Notes under the pieces: model-generated
What the model was told of the DNA's origin: nothing
What the model saw: only the letters and a program-made list of their open reading frames with translations
Database searches by the model: none
Assembly: GCF_002895485.1 (NCBI RefSeq)
Contig: NZ_AZRK01000015.1
Coordinates: 1 to 40,028 of the forward strand
Direction: 5' to 3'
DNA from: Petrotoga sp. 9PWA.NaAc.5.4
GTDB lineage: Bacteria; Thermotogota; Thermotogae; Petrotogales; Petrotogaceae
DNA length: 40,028 nucleotides
Part shown: piece after piece, positions 1 through 8,894 of the stretch
Position numbering within the stretch: the stretch's first letter is position 1
Layout: the number at the start of each line of letters is the position of its first letter
Position numbers and translations under genes: made by a program

Positions 1-96
1 ATCTGTTATTTCTTTTGGTAAAAAGGCCTTTAGAAAATCATAGAATATTTCTTTGTCTTCAAAGAGTTCTTTGAATATTGAGTCTCTATTGGCCAT
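1..96 (-). CDS. Rpn-family PD-(D/E)XK nuclease/transposase-like protein, N-terminal part only
   Basis: Only the first 32 codons lie in the window; the rest is beyond the left edge. The N-terminus reads MANRDSIFKELFEDKEIFYD and continues FLKAFLPKEI. This matches the typical opening of the Rpn (recombination-promoting nuclease) / PDDEXK_2 family, where a D..FK.LF.....LL..FL block begins the nuclease fold. An AAAAGGAG ribosome-binding site lies just upstream. Two ATGs follow it, at 99 and 96. The second gives the better spacing of 6 nt and is used here. Such genes are common as multicopy, mobile-associated genes in Thermotogota and Firmicutes. The catalytic residues are outside the window, so the family call rests on the N-terminus alone. 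Confidence 0.6.
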   Translation of the reverse strand, partial: MANRDSIFKELFEDKEIFYDFLKAFLPKEITD

Positions 97-1151
97 CATT
101 TTCTCCTTTTGTTGTAGGATTGAAGTCATTTAATTAAATTATAACATAATAGTGAAAGTTTTGACTGTAAAATAAAAATCCCTCTTGTTTCATTTTAAGA
201 AAAAGGGAACAAATTGGTAATAACAAGTATTTTCACTGTATAATCAGCTCCATATTATTTCCCACTCAAACAACTTCGATATAACTATTATAACCTAATT
301 CAACCTATTTTGAAAGTCAATTCAATTTCTAAAAGCTCTTCTAAAAAATATCAAAAATCTTAAAAAATCAAAAGTAAAAGTGTCTGAAAAATTAGGACAC
401 CTGTCTGAAAAATTAGGACACCTGTCTGAAAAATTAAGACAGAACTGTATGAAATTTTCAGACAAAACTGTATGAAAAAATAGGACATTATATAATACAT
501 AATACAAGAATACATATATATTATTTTCAAAAAAATTTTTCTGATTTTATCTTATACAAGATTTCCTAAACATCGTATTCATAATCTATTAACGTTTCTC
601 TAAACATATAGTGTTCATAAAAATACTGAGACGAAATACCCTATTTTTCTCCAATATCTACAAGGGGTGATTAAGTTTGTACATTATTATTTTCCATTTT
701 TTGTACATTGGGGTATTGACTTTTACACGATACTTTTATTTATACAGTGTATAATCACGGAATTTTAATAAAGTTAACTTATTGTACGCTTGACAATTCG
801 ATGGTTATAAAACTAAATGCTGTCAATTTAGCTACCCAAATAATGTTTAATCTTTTTTTAGAAATATTTTGGGATCTTAATTTAACTTAAAATAAATTTA
901 TTTTTATAATAAAAATATTTTTTATACAAATGTATAGTATACAAAATTATTTTTTAAAACAAACTCTTAACATATTTTATCACTGATTTTGTATATAAAG
1001 CTTAATAAATATAAGCTCTTTATCAAAAGTTATCTTTCTAACTCCGTAAATACGCTAATAAGCGAATTTTTAATCAAAAATTTTCTTGATTAAGTTCGGT
1101 TAATATGATAAGCTATATAGTGGTTGAACTTCTAAGGGGTGAATAGACTAT
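97..1151. other. AT-rich gene-free region upstream of dnaA; possible origin, not proven
   Basis: About 1 kb without a credible gene separates the Rpn gene from dnaA. It holds the 21-bp tandem repeat at 380-488, the direct repeats TGTACATT near 679 and 702, and small palindromes such as AAGTTAACTT (771-780). TTGACA at 790 and TGTCAA at 821 form a weak inverted pair. From about 840 to 1080 the sequence is almost pure A/T. TTGACT (716-721) with TATACA (741-746, spacer 19) could be a weak promoter. I see no convincing cluster of TTATNCACA-type DnaA boxes. An origin next to dnaA would be usual in bacteria, but the sequence does not establish it. Confidence 0.4.
380..488. repeat. 21-bp tandem repeat, five degenerate copies
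   Basis: Three near-perfect 21-bp units (380-400, 401-421, 422-442) read CTGTCTGAAAAATTAGGACA plus one base. Two weaker copies follow (about 445-465 and 466-488), CTGTATGAAATTTTCAGACA and CTGTATGAAAAAATAGGACA. Each unit has an internal dyad, TGTC then GACA about 12 nt apart. There are no spacers, so it is not a CRISPR array. It could be an iteron-like protein-binding array near dnaA. It could equally be an isolated transposon end: several IS families, notably IS21, have multiple ~20-bp binding repeats at their termini, and on the minus strand this block begins TGTCC. Confidence 0.75.
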
Positions 1152-2516
1152 ATGAATAAAGACGAACTTCTTGAAAAACTTCAATCAAATATCTCAAGGG
1201 ATACTTGGAATAATTGGCTGACTTCTGCACAAATTTTAGAATTAACTGAAACTAAAGTAACAATAGGTTTGGGTAATCTATTCATAAAAGAAGCCGTTGA
1301 AAAAAAATTTGGTCCTGTAATTCGAGACACACTTACTAACATATTAGGCAAAAAAATTCATGTAGAATTTAAAGAAATCCCCATTTCTTCGGAAAGTAAA
1401 AATTCTGTATCAGGTCCAATTATAAAAAATAGGCCTTTAAAATTATCTGACTTTAATCCCGATTTTACTTTCGATAGCTTTGTAATAGGAGATTCAAATA
1501 GAATGGCTTATTATTCGGCTATTGAGGTAGCAAAAAATCCCGGGAAATTTAATCCACTTTTTATATATGGAGATGTAGGACTCGGAAAGACTCATTTACT
1601 ACATGCGGTTGCCAACTATTTATTAGAAAATTCTCCTGATTTAAAAGTAAGATATGTAACTGCTGAAGATTTTATGAACGAAATGATGGATGGCATTAGG
1701 TCAAACGGAATGGAACATTTTAGAGAGAAATTTCGAAAAAATATAGACTTTCTGTTAATTGACGATGTTCAATTTTTAATAGGAAAGAATACTGTACAAA
1801 CAGAACTTTTTCATACTTTTAATACGCTCTTTAATTCAAAAAAACAGATAATTATTTGTTCAGACAGAACTCCCGAAGAATTGGCTACCTTTCATCCTCG
1901 TTTAATCAGTAGATTTGAGATGGGACTTGTCACGGATATTCAAGCTCCAGATAAAACTACAAAATATTTGATTGCCAAGAAAATGGCTCAAATGATATCT
2001 ATTTCATTAACTGATGATGTTGCATATTATTTGGCTGAACATATTGATAAAAATTTACGAAAATTACGTGGTGCAATAATGAATTTGTTATTGCAAAGCC
2101 AAATAAGTGGGGTTCCTGTTAACCTTGATTCTGCTAAAAAAATCGTTGATTCTATGATTAGAATGAATGCTAGTAAAGTTAAACTACATTCCAAAGAAAT
2201 TCTTGAATCTATAAAAATTGATTCCGTAATAAATGCGGTTTCCTCTGAATTTGAAGTAAGAAGAGAAGATATATTTTCTACCTCTCGAAAAAAAGAAGCC
2301 GCTGTGGCACGTCAAGTTTTGGCTTATCTTTTTAAAACCATCTTAAACATGAAAACTAAGGAAATCTCAGAAAAATTAAACAAAAACCATTCAACAATTG
2401 TTCATTCTATTAAAAAGATAGAGCAATCTTTACTTATAGGTAACGATCTGATAAGAGATAAAATAAATCATATAAAATCTAAATTAGAAGAAGAAAATTA
2501 CTCTACAAACATCTAA
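1152..2516 (+). CDS. dnaA: Chromosomal replication initiator DnaA
   Basis: DnaA binds DnaA boxes at oriC, oligomerises with ATP and melts the origin. The 454-aa length is normal for the family. Domain I is at residues 1-75, then a short linker. The AAA+ module starts near 105 (FNPDFTFDSFVIGDSNRMAY), with Walker A GDVGLGKT at 140-147 and Walker B LLIDD at 201-205. The C-terminal box-binding helix-turn-helix is recognisable from NKNHSTIVHSIKKIEQ, the counterpart of the family signature GRDHSTV.HA. The ATG is preceded by AAGGGGTGA with about 10 nt spacing. The gene is not followed by dnaN, unlike the common arrangement. It ends at a shared terminator facing the encapsulin gene. Confidence 0.97.
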   Translation: MNKDELLEKLQSNISRDTWNNWLTSAQILELTETKVTIGLGNLFIKEAVEKKFGPVIRDTLTNILGKKIHVEFKEIPISSESKNSVSGPIIKNRPLKLSDFNPDFTFDSFVIGDSNRMAYYSAIEVAKNPGKFNPLFIYGDVGLGKTHLLHAVANYLLENSPDLKVRYVTAEDFMNEMMDGIRSNGMEHFREKFRKNIDFLLIDDVQFLIGKNTVQTELFHTFNTLFNSKKQIIICSDRTPEELATFHPRLISRFEMGLVTDIQAPDKTTKYLIAKKMAQMISISLTDDVAYYLAEHIDKNLRKLRGAIMNLLLQSQISGVPVNLDSAKKIVDSMIRMNASKVKLHSKEILESIKIDSVINAVSSEFEVRREDIFSTSRKKEAAVARQVLAYLFKTILNMKTKEISEKLNKNHSTIVHSIKKIEQSLLIGNDLIRDKINHIKSKLEEENYSTNI

Positions 2517-2530
2517 TTAACAAGCAAAAT

Positions 2531-2559
2531 TAAAAGCTGGGTATAATTCCCAGCTTTTA
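2531..2559. terminator. Bidirectional intrinsic terminator between dnaA and encapsulin
   Basis: A perfect 11-bp stem (2531-2541 with 2549-2559, core AAAAGCTGGG/CCCAGCTTTT) closes a 7-nt loop. The stem itself supplies A and T runs on both sides. It lies between the convergent ends of dnaA and the encapsulin gene, so it can serve both. Confidence 0.8.
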
Positions 2560-2573
2560 GACTTAAAAATTTT

Positions 2574-3371
2574 CTAAAATTCCAATCCAACTATTGCTTC
2601 TGGGGTTACGGCATAAAATGTAAACGTTTCTGTAAAAAACAGTTTTACTTCTTCATCGACATGTCTAAGATAACCTAACGAAAGATCCTGTCCTAATATT
2701 AATTTGAAATCTTTACCACGTGTGGAAACAACGAATGATTGCTCTAAGTCATGTATTAATTCTATTTTTGCATTTAAAACTTCGTTAACCAATAAATTTA
2801 ACGGATAAGATAGTTGCTGACTGTAAAGTCTTTCCCAAACTTCTTTGTTTATAACAAGTGAATAAGGACCTTCGATACCATTTTCTATAAATCTTTTTTT
2901 GATATTATGTAGCGAAACAATAAAATCTCCTACATTATTTTGTGAACTTTTTATTGAATTTGATTTTGCTAATGTATACAATCCGGTAATATTTGCTTTT
3001 TCCAAACCTCTAAGGATAATATCATTTTCAAACTTAGCTATTTCCTTAGCAGCAGTTTCTAAAGGCTCTAAATTTGGTGCAATATTACCTCTTTCAATAT
3101 CATCCAAAGTCCATAATTTTAAAGTAAAAGGATTTCGAACCTCGATTAAAGGCAAAGATTTCCTTAATCCCCAACCAAAAGAATCAGCTGAACTTTCTAC
3201 TAATTCGTTTGTCCCCAAATTGTAAGAAGAATATTGCCACCCAAACGGCCCTTCAACATCAACTATTTTACGTAATTTCAAATTACTTTTCAAAATCTCT
3301 TTTGCCCTTTCATCTAACTCTTCCCACATTTTTGCTGTTAAAGGTGCTATATCTCTTTTTAAAAAGTCCAT
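2574..3371 (-). CDS. Encapsulin shell protein (family 1, HK97 fold)
   Basis: This 265-aa protein self-assembles into a hollow protein compartment that packages a cargo enzyme, here probably a ferritin-like iron oxidase. It aligns by eye along its full length with the T. maritima encapsulin: MDFLKRDIAPLT at the start, VDVEGPFGWQY, WGLRKSLPLIEVR, LWTLDDIERG, IEGPYSLVIN, DFKLILGQDLSLGY and the closing FFTETFTF. The Trp in LWTLDDIERG corresponds to the tryptophan associated with flavin binding in the T. maritima shell. The reading frame is open further upstream, but ATG 3371 is the start: it has GGAGG just before it and matches the family N-terminus. The upstream codons belong to a dispersed leader repeat. 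The cargo gene lies directly upstream on the same strand. Confidence 0.95.
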   Translation of the reverse strand: MDFLKRDIAPLTAKMWEELDERAKEILKSNLKLRKIVDVEGPFGWQYSSYNLGTNELVESSADSFGWGLRKSLPLIEVRNPFTLKLWTLDDIERGNIAPNLEPLETAAKEIAKFENDIILRGLEKANITGLYTLAKSNSIKSSQNNVGDFIVSLHNIKKRFIENGIEGPYSLVINKEVWERLYSQQLSYPLNLLVNEVLNAKIELIHDLEQSFVVSTRGKDFKLILGQDLSLGYLRHVDEEVKLFFTETFTFYAVTPEAIVGLEF

Positions 3372-3403
3372 TTTTTCGCCTCCTTTCAATTCTATACTAT
3401 TCA

Positions 3404-3561
3404 CCTTAGAAATTATAAACCTGGGTTTTATCAATATTTTAGTTTCAAATTTTTTATGAAATAACTATTTGATTTTGAACTTAATCAATCCCCTATTTTT
3501 TAACATATTAAGCCATTTTAAATTCAAAATATTATTTTCTCAAAGCTCTTAATTTCTAAGG
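3404..3561 (-). repeat. Dispersed inverted-end element, copy 1 (no hairpin core), upstream of encapsulin
   Basis: A 158-bp segment is bounded by perfect 11-bp inverted repeats: CCTTAGAAATT at 3404-3414 and AATTTCTAAGG at 3551-3561. Read on the minus strand, its last ~70 nt (ACTAAAATATTGATAAAACC and onward to TTTCTAAGGTGA) match the leader found before the second ABC exporter and the hydrolase. The middle keeps AAGCCATTTTAAATTCAAAA but lacks the two hairpins of the full unit, so it looks like a deletion form. No clear target-site duplication is visible. Confidence 0.7.
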
Positions 3562-3635
3562 TATCTAAATCCTAAGTATATTTCTTTTTGAAATACTAAA
3601 ATTATTTATTAAACCCAACCTTTACTTCTAAATAA

Positions 3636-3983
3636 CTAACCCTTTAGAGAACCTAACCCCAAATCTCCACTTTTAGATGGATCTTCATCTGTAGAATCTT
3701 TCTCAACTTGAAGTAACGGTTTCTCGGTAAATAAGTATTTTCGTAATTCTTCATCCCATCCATCCATATTTCTTCTGAGCCATTCTATAATCATTACAGC
3801 ATGTTCTATTTCCTCATCTCTGTTATGTTCTATTATTTCTTTGAGGGATGGATCCTTGGAAACAGCTGCTCTTTGATTGTACCAATCTATTGCTTCTATT
3901 TCTTCTTTTAAACTATTTAATGCATAAACATAAGAGCGATCTTTATCAGTCATTTCTTCGTAAGGTTCATGATAATCTTGCAT
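3636..3983 (-). CDS. Encapsulated ferritin-like protein (EncFtn) with C-terminal cargo-loading peptide
   Basis: This 115-aa protein is the probable encapsulin cargo. EncFtn proteins oxidise Fe(II) inside the shell for iron storage or detoxification. Two helices carry the family pattern: EEIEAIDWYNQRA (27-39) and HNRDEEIEHAVMIIEWLRRN (53-72). Glu28, Glu58 and His61, with Trp34-Tyr35, fall at the spacing of the known ferroxidase ligands E32, E62, H65 and W38-Y39 of the Rhodospirillum rubrum protein. After YLFTEKP the chain becomes a flexible acidic tail ending GDLGLGSLKG, a typical cargo-loading peptide that docks on the inner shell wall. ATG 3983 has AGGAGGG upstream. The encapsulin gene follows on the same strand after a 264-nt gap filled by a repeat element. 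Confidence 0.95.
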   Translation of the reverse strand: MQDYHEPYEEMTDKDRSYVYALNSLKEEIEAIDWYNQRAAVSKDPSLKEIIEHNRDEEIEHAVMIIEWLRRNMDGWDEELRKYLFTEKPLLQVEKDSTDEDPSKSGDLGLGSLKG

Positions 3984-4018
3984 GAATTATCCCTCCTTTT
4001 TTCGTATTTATATACTCA

Positions 4019-4480
4019 CTTTAGAAATTCTAAAAACTTTTTTAGATATATTTTATTGTTAAGTTTTTTATAAAAAACCTCCATCATTCTGATTCTTACT
4101 AACTGTCTATTTTTTAACTTTTCGGTACCTGTATCGAAGAGTAGAGAAAGGGCTCCGCCCTGAACCCACTTTAAATTCAAAAACTTATTTTTAAAAATTC
4201 ATTATTCCCAAAGTCTCTATATAATTTCTTACTAACTGTCTATTTTTTAACTTTTCGGTACCTGTATCGAAGAGTAGAGAAAGGGCTCTGCCCTGAACCC
4301 ACTTTAAATTCAAAAACTTATTTTTAAAAATTCATTATTCCCAAAGTCTCTATATAATTTCTTACTAACTGTCTATTTTTTAACTTTTCGGTACCTGTAC
4401 CGAAGAATAGAGAAAGGGCTCCGCCCTGAAACCACTTTAAATTCAAAAACTTATTTTTAAAAATTCATTATTTCTAAAAT
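4019..4480 (-). repeat. Dispersed inverted-end element, copy 2, three internal units, upstream of EncFtn
   Basis: This fills the gap between cheX and the ferritin gene. Three direct repeats of exactly 133 bp start at 4095, 4228 and 4361. The ends are CTTTAGAAATT (4019-4029) and ATTTCTAAAA (4470-4479), inverted relative to each other with one mismatch. On the minus strand each unit has two hairpins. The first is AGGGC-GGA-GCCCT or a loop variant (4415-4427 in unit 3). The second is perfect in unit 3: TTCGGTAC-ag-GTACCGAA (4387-4404). The other units keep it with G-T wobble. The end near the ferritin start is the conserved leader. Confidence 0.85.
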
Positions 4481-4531
4481 TCCCCTGTATTTATTAATAT
4501 CCTTAAAAATTTTAAAGCCTAAGCTTTATCA

Positions 4532-5014
4532 TTACTTTTTTTCTTTAAATACAAAATATAAGTCCATTTCATTTTTTTCAGAAACATAAATTGGAAAAAG
4601 CAAAATGGTTCCTCTTACAGATACTTTTACAATTTTTCCACGTAATATAGAAGGGGGGGTTACAGAAATTAGATATCCTAACTGCTCCAAATAAGTAGCA
4701 ATAGAACCAGAAACCATATTCCCCAGTTCTCCTATTGCACTGATGGCCATATCATCTAACTCTTTAACTTCCATCATTCCTTGCATCATGTCACTAACCA
4801 AAGCTAATGCTACTTCTTGGGAAAAAGAATAAACGATATTTCCTTCCAAAACACCTGTAAATCCTATGTTAGTAACCACATCATATTCTTTCTCAATTTC
4901 CTTAATAACCTTAGGTTTTTCTATTTTTAAATCAAGATTTGTAATAACTTTAAAAGAGTTTTTAACCGCCGAAAGTATTGAATTAACAATATTTACGTCT
5001 ATTTTAACCACCAT
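4532..5014 (-). CDS. cheX: CheY-phosphate phosphatase CheX
   Basis: This 160-aa cytoplasmic protein resembles CheX, which dephosphorylates CheY-P to reset chemotaxis signalling. The single phosphatase helix reads ISAIGELGNMVSG, placing Glu96 and Asn99 at the E-x-x-N catalytic pair of the CheC/CheX/FliY family. Having one such helix rather than two, and the short length, fit CheX. The C-terminus is beta-rich and ends on the family's LYFVFKE-type strand. It is the last gene of a long minus-strand run, 21 nt after cysS. A weak CAGG lies before ATG 5014; the GTG directly after it is an alternative start. No other chemotaxis gene is in the window. Confidence 0.88.
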   Translation of the reverse strand: MVVKIDVNIVNSILSAVKNSFKVITNLDLKIEKPKVIKEIEKEYDVVTNIGFTGVLEGNIVYSFSQEVALALVSDMMQGMMEVKELDDMAISAIGELGNMVSGSIATYLEQLGYLISVTPPSILRGKIVKVSVRGTILLFPIYVSEKNEMDLYFVFKEKK

Positions 5015-5035
5015 CCTGATTTTTCTTTTATAAAT

Positions 5036-6445
5036 TCAATTTTTTATACTATACTTCGTACCTTCTGGGGTATCTTTTATTTCAAAATTAATGGCATTCA
5101 ACTTGTCCCTTATATAATCGCTAATTTCATAAAATCCCTTTTTTCTTAGCTCTGTACGAACATTTAAAATGATTTCCATTAAAGAATTTATCTCTAAATT
5201 ATTATCTTTAATTTGCTCATTAGTTTCAAATATTCCTAATATACTTCCGTATATATATCTAATAGTGTAATATATCTCTATAATTTTTTTCTCATTTTTG
5301 GTATCTAAAGCTTTATTCAATTCTTTTGAAAGTTCAAAAATTCTTGCTATAACGTTGGGTGTATTGAAATCATTAGATAAATTTTCAATGAGATAATTTT
5401 CGTTTTCTTTGACAAAGCTATCTTCTTTAGGATAAGGTACTTTGCCCAAAAAATAATCTTCCACTGATTGTAAAGTTTTTTTGATTCTGTCAACTGAAAT
5501 TTTTTGAGCGTTTAATAATTCTTCGTTTATATCTATCGGTATTCTATAATGTTTGCTCAAAATAAATACTTTCAACACATCAGAATCAAATTTTTTTAGC
5601 AAATCCCTTACATACAAAACATTTCCTAAGGATTTAGACATTTTATCTTTTTTCATTTGAATCATGCCATTATGCATCCAATATTTCGCAAAATCTTTTC
5701 CACTTTTTGCTATGGCTTGAGCTCTTTCATTTTCATGATGTGGAAAAATAAGGTCGTTTCCCCCGGCATGTATATCGAAAGTTTCGCCTAAGATCTCACT
5801 TGACATGACAGAACATTCAATATGCCATCCTGGTCTACCTTCTCCCCACGGACTTTCCCAAGAAGGTTCTCCCGCTTTTGAAGATTTCCATAATACGAAA
5901 TCTAAAGGATTTCGCTTGAATTTTGAAACTTCAATACGCGCACCAAATATTAATTCATCAGTTTTTCTATGAGAAAGCTCTCCATAATTTTTAAATTTGC
6001 TCACATCAAAATAAACATCTCCGTTTTCTGCCTTGTAAGCATATCCTTTACTTTCTAATTCAACGATATATTGGATAATCTGATCTATGTAATTTGTCGT
6101 TTTTGGATGAAAGCTAAAAGCTCTAACCTTCAAATTCAACGTATCTCTCCAATATTCAATTATATATCTTTTAGCAACTGTCTCAAAAGAAACTTCCTCT
6201 TTTTGTGCTTCATTTATAATTTTATCATCTATATCAGTGAAATTCTGTACTAACGTTACTTTATAGCCTAAATGTTCTAAAAATCTTCTAAAGGCATCAA
6301 AAACAATAATGGGTCTCGCATTACCTACATGAATAAGGTTATAAACAGTCGGACCACACAGATATATTTTTACTTCGTCCCCATTTATGGGTATAAAATC
6401 AACAATTTCACTCTTTAAGGTATCATAGATTCTAATATTTTTCAT
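5036..6445 (-). CDS. cysS: Cysteinyl-tRNA synthetase
   Basis: This 469-aa class I synthetase charges tRNA-Cys. Visible motifs are the zinc-ligand cysteine in YLCGPTVYN (Cys30), the HIGH counterpart HVGN directly after it, GWHIECSVMS and FPHHENE supplying further zinc ligands, and the KMSKS loop DKMSKSLGN near residue 270. The alpha-helical anticodon-recognition domain follows. The frame is open nine bases further, to a GTG overlapping the gltX stop. ATG 6445 is preferred because AGGTG lies 8 nt before it and the protein then starts MKNIRIYDTLK, as usual. It lies 5 nt after gltX, so the two synthetases are almost certainly co-transcribed. Confidence 0.96.
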   Translation of the reverse strand: MKNIRIYDTLKSEIVDFIPINGDEVKIYLCGPTVYNLIHVGNARPIIVFDAFRRFLEHLGYKVTLVQNFTDIDDKIINEAQKEEVSFETVAKRYIIEYWRDTLNLKVRAFSFHPKTTNYIDQIIQYIVELESKGYAYKAENGDVYFDVSKFKNYGELSHRKTDELIFGARIEVSKFKRNPLDFVLWKSSKAGEPSWESPWGEGRPGWHIECSVMSSEILGETFDIHAGGNDLIFPHHENERAQAIAKSGKDFAKYWMHNGMIQMKKDKMSKSLGNVLYVRDLLKKFDSDVLKVFILSKHYRIPIDINEELLNAQKISVDRIKKTLQSVEDYFLGKVPYPKEDSFVKENENYLIENLSNDFNTPNVIARIFELSKELNKALDTKNEKKIIEIYYTIRYIYGSILGIFETNEQIKDNNLEINSLMEIILNVRTELRKKGFYEISDYIRDKLNAINFEIKDTPEGTKYSIKN

Positions 6446-6450
6446 CGAAT

Positions 6451-7920
6451 TCACACCTGTAGTATTCTTTCAAGTCTTTCAATAATCCTGTTTCTGCCTA
6501 TCAAAAAAATCGTATTAACTAAATCCGGTCCATGGAAAGAATCCGTCAAAACTTTCCTTAATGCCATATAAAAAGGCTTTTTTTCTGGTTTGGCTTCTTT
6601 CATAGCTCTTTTTATATTTTCTGTTATTTTTTCAACTTCCCATTCGTCATCTTCTTGAAAAAATTGGTAGACTAATCTAATAGCTTCTTTAACTCCTTTT
6701 TTATTATAATATTCTAAGAATTGAGAATCATTAATATCAGGAACAAAATCTTTTACAAATACTGACAATTCATCAGGAATTTCACTCAAGGTATCTACAG
6801 AGGAAATTATTATTTCTATTGCTTTCAAGACCCACTTTTTATTTAAATAATATTGTTCCTTAGTTAACAACTTGGAATTTATCACAAAGGGAGCAGCTAA
6901 ATCATATATATCTTCGATACTTTTCTTTCTTAAATATTGACCGTTCATCCATTTTAATTTATTTTCGTCAAATATAGCAGGGCTTGAACTTAATCGTTCT
7001 AAGCCGAAATTCTCTATTATCTCATCCACAGAAAGTATTTCTTTCCCTTCAGGATGTGACCAACCTAATAGAGCAAGGTAATTAACCATAGCTTCAGGCA
7101 AAAAGCCTTTATTGATAAACTCTTCTACAGATGTAGCACCATGTCTTTTTGATAACTTTTTACCGTCTGGTCCTAAAATCATAGAAACATGTGCAAAAAC
7201 CGGTGGTTCTACATTGAAAGCTTCATAAATGGCTAATTGACGCAAAGTATTAGAAAGATGATCGTCGCCTCTTATTACATGGGTTATTTTCATTTCTATA
7301 TCATCTACAACCACCGCAAAATTATAGATAGGAACACCATTACTTCTTAAAATAATAAAATCACCTATTGATCCTTTTTTAAAAACTACTTTCCCCTTTA
7401 TTTTGTCATTTATTTCATAATCTTTTTGAGGCATTTTAAGAAAAATAACGGGCTTTAAGCCCTTGTCGTTATATTCCCTTATTCTCTGAGGAGTGTTGTA
7501 CTTCGAAATTAGATCATAAGAATAATGTGGCGGCTTGCCTTCACTCAACAATCTATTTTTTATTTCTTCAATTTCTTCCGGATATATAAAAGCTTCATAG
7601 GCCTTCCCTCTTTCTATAAGTTCGTAAGCCTTATTCTGATATAAATCTAATCTCTCACTCTGTCTATATGGCTTATAAGGGCCATCTACGATGGGGCCTT
7701 CATCCCATTGAAGATTAAGCCATTTTAATGTATTTAAGAGTTGATTTTCAGATTCTTTTGTTGATCTTTCAATATCAGTGTCTTCTATACGCAATATAAA
7801 CTTACCGTTGTTCTTTTTTGAAAACAAATAATTAAAAAGCGCTGTTCTCGCTCCTCCTACATGTAAATAACCCGTAGGACTTGGTGCAAATCTTGTTCTA
7901 ACAATATTAGTTGAAATCAT
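6451..7920 (-). CDS. gltX: Glutamyl-tRNA synthetase
   Basis: This 489-aa class I synthetase charges tRNA-Glu. In bacteria that use GatCAB a paralogue may instead mischarge tRNA-Gln; this cannot be decided here. N-terminal [19 protein letters not shown] holds the HIGH motif (HVGG), and [14 protein letters not shown] is the KMSKS counterpart. IEDTD and [11 protein letters not shown] are typical of the family. The C-terminal third is the helical anticodon-binding region. ATG 7920 has GGAGG within the end of nudF and starts one base after its stop. Upstream in-frame codons translate to non-family sequence and are excluded. Confidence 0.96.
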   Translation of the reverse strand: MISTNIVRTRFAPSPTGYLHVGGARTALFNYLFSKKNNGKFILRIEDTDIERSTKESENQLLNTLKWLNLQWDEGPIVDGPYKPYRQSERLDLYQNKAYELIERGKAYEAFIYPEEIEEIKNRLLSEGKPPHYSYDLISKYNTPQRIREYNDKGLKPVIFLKMPQKDYEINDKIKGKVVFKKGSIGDFIILRSNGVPIYNFAVVVDDIEMKITHVIRGDDHLSNTLRQLAIYEAFNVEPPVFAHVSMILGPDGKKLSKRHGATSVEEFINKGFLPEAMVNYLALLGWSHPEGKEILSVDEIIENFGLERLSSSPAIFDENKLKWMNGQYLRKKSIEDIYDLAAPFVINSKLLTKEQYYLNKKWVLKAIEIIISSVDTLSEIPDELSVFVKDFVPDINDSQFLEYYNKKGVKEAIRLVYQFFQEDDEWEVEKITENIKRAMKEAKPEKKPFYMALRKVLTDSFHGPDLVNTIFLIGRNRIIERLERILQV

Positions 7921-7921
7921 T

Positions 7922-8467
7922 CTAATCCTCCGTATTTTTTGATAATTTATACATATAAAATGCACAAATTGTTTTAGAATCAGTAATTTGACCATTCCGT
8001 ATCATTTGCTCTATTTCATTGGCTTTTACTTTTAAAATTTCAACAAATTCGTCTTCATCAGGATTAGCTCCAACATCTATTAAATCTGTAGCACTGTACA
8101 AATGTATTTTTTCGTTAGAGAATCCAGGCGTTGTATAAATATATCCCATGTATTCCCATTTTTTTGCTTTCATTCCTACTTCTTCTTCTAACTCTCTTTT
8201 TCCACATTCTAAAGGATTTTCTTCGGCTGAATCAAATTTTCCTGCTGGTATTTCTATCAAAACTCTTTTTATTGGAAATCGAAATTGCTTCACTAAATAT
8301 ATATTTCCTTCGTTATCAATAGGTAGTACCGCAACAGCCCCAGGATGAATAACAACTTCTCTACTTGATATTTGTTTATTTGGTAATTCGACGTAATGTT
8401 TTTCCAAATTAAGTATTTTACCTTTGAAAATGGTTTCTTTGGAAATATCTTTTTCTGTTAGATCCAT
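7922..8467 (-). CDS. nudF: Nudix hydrolase, ADP-ribose pyrophosphatase type
   Basis: This 181-aa enzyme probably cleaves ADP-ribose to AMP and ribose 5-phosphate. The N-terminal beta region ([29 protein letters not shown]) and [19 protein letters not shown] are typical of NudF/ADPRase. The Nudix helix reads RELEEEVGM at residues 91-99. Between Gly76 and the first conserved Glu there are six residues instead of the canonical five, a one-residue loop insertion (KFDSAE). The start at 8467 has AAGGAG overlapping the end of cdd, spacing 7. The gene lies between cdd and gltX with gaps of a few bases. Confidence 0.9.
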   Translation of the reverse strand: MDLTEKDISKETIFKGKILNLEKHYVELPNKQISSREVVIHPGAVAVLPIDNEGNIYLVKQFRFPIKRVLIEIPAGKFDSAEENPLECGKRELEEEVGMKAKKWEYMGYIYTTPGFSNEKIHLYSATDLIDVGANPDEDEFVEILKVKANEIEQMIRNGQITDSKTICAFYMYKLSKNTED

Positions 8468-8471
8468 ATTA

Positions 8472-8894
8472 TTACTCCTTCATTAAATCGTTCGATCCGA
8501 ATGCATAAGGTAGTAGTTCACTAACTTTCGTTTTTTCTATGTTTCCTTTCAAGTTGGCTAAAAATACATCGAAATCTCCAAATTCAGCCATAACTTGCCT
8601 ACAAGCACCACAGGGTTTAACAGGTTCTTTACTATCAGCTACAACTAACAAAGCCTTAAATGACTTGTAACCATGAGCAACAGCTGAAAAGATAGAGTTC
8701 CTTTCAGCACAAATGGTAAGACCAAAAGAAGCATTTTCTACATTGCAACCACAAAAAATCTCACCAGTTTCAGTGAGAACAGCTGCACCAACTTTAAAAT
8801 TAGAATATGGAACATAAGCATTTTCTCTTACATTCAACGCAGATTTATATAAATCTTTAATAGTTTTATCATCAATCATTTTCTCTAGTATCAT
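8472..8894 (-). CDS. cdd: Cytidine deaminase
   Basis: This small zinc enzyme deaminates cytidine and deoxycytidine in pyrimidine salvage. The catalytic and zinc motif is TICAERNSIF (Cys-Ala-Glu) with PCGACRQVMAEF. NVENASFGLT binds the nucleoside. The length of about 135-140 aa fits the homotetrameric type. Three in-frame ATGs are possible. The one at 8894 has AAGGAAGG just upstream. The one at 8879 gives the family's usual N-terminus (MIDDKTIKDLYKSALNVREN) and overlaps the corC-like stop by 8 nt. The farthest, 8921, lacks a good site. Either choice overlaps the preceding gene, implying translational coupling. Confidence 0.93.
   Translation of the reverse strand: MILEKMIDDKTIKDLYKSALNVRENAYVPYSNFKVGAAVLTETGEIFCGCNVENASFGLTICAERNSIFSAVAHGYKSFKALLVVADSKEPVKPCGACRQVMAEFGDFDVFLANLKGNIEKTKVSELLPYAFGSNDLMKE

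Noticed and set aside
97-1151. Firm assignment of oriC upstream of dnaA
   Set aside because: No clustered DnaA boxes were convincing by eye and no skew could be computed, so it is only described as a possibility.
3372-3434. Longer encapsulin with 21 extra N-terminal residues
   Set aside because: Those codons fall in the dispersed leader repeat, and the family start follows a strong ribosome-binding site at ATG 3371.
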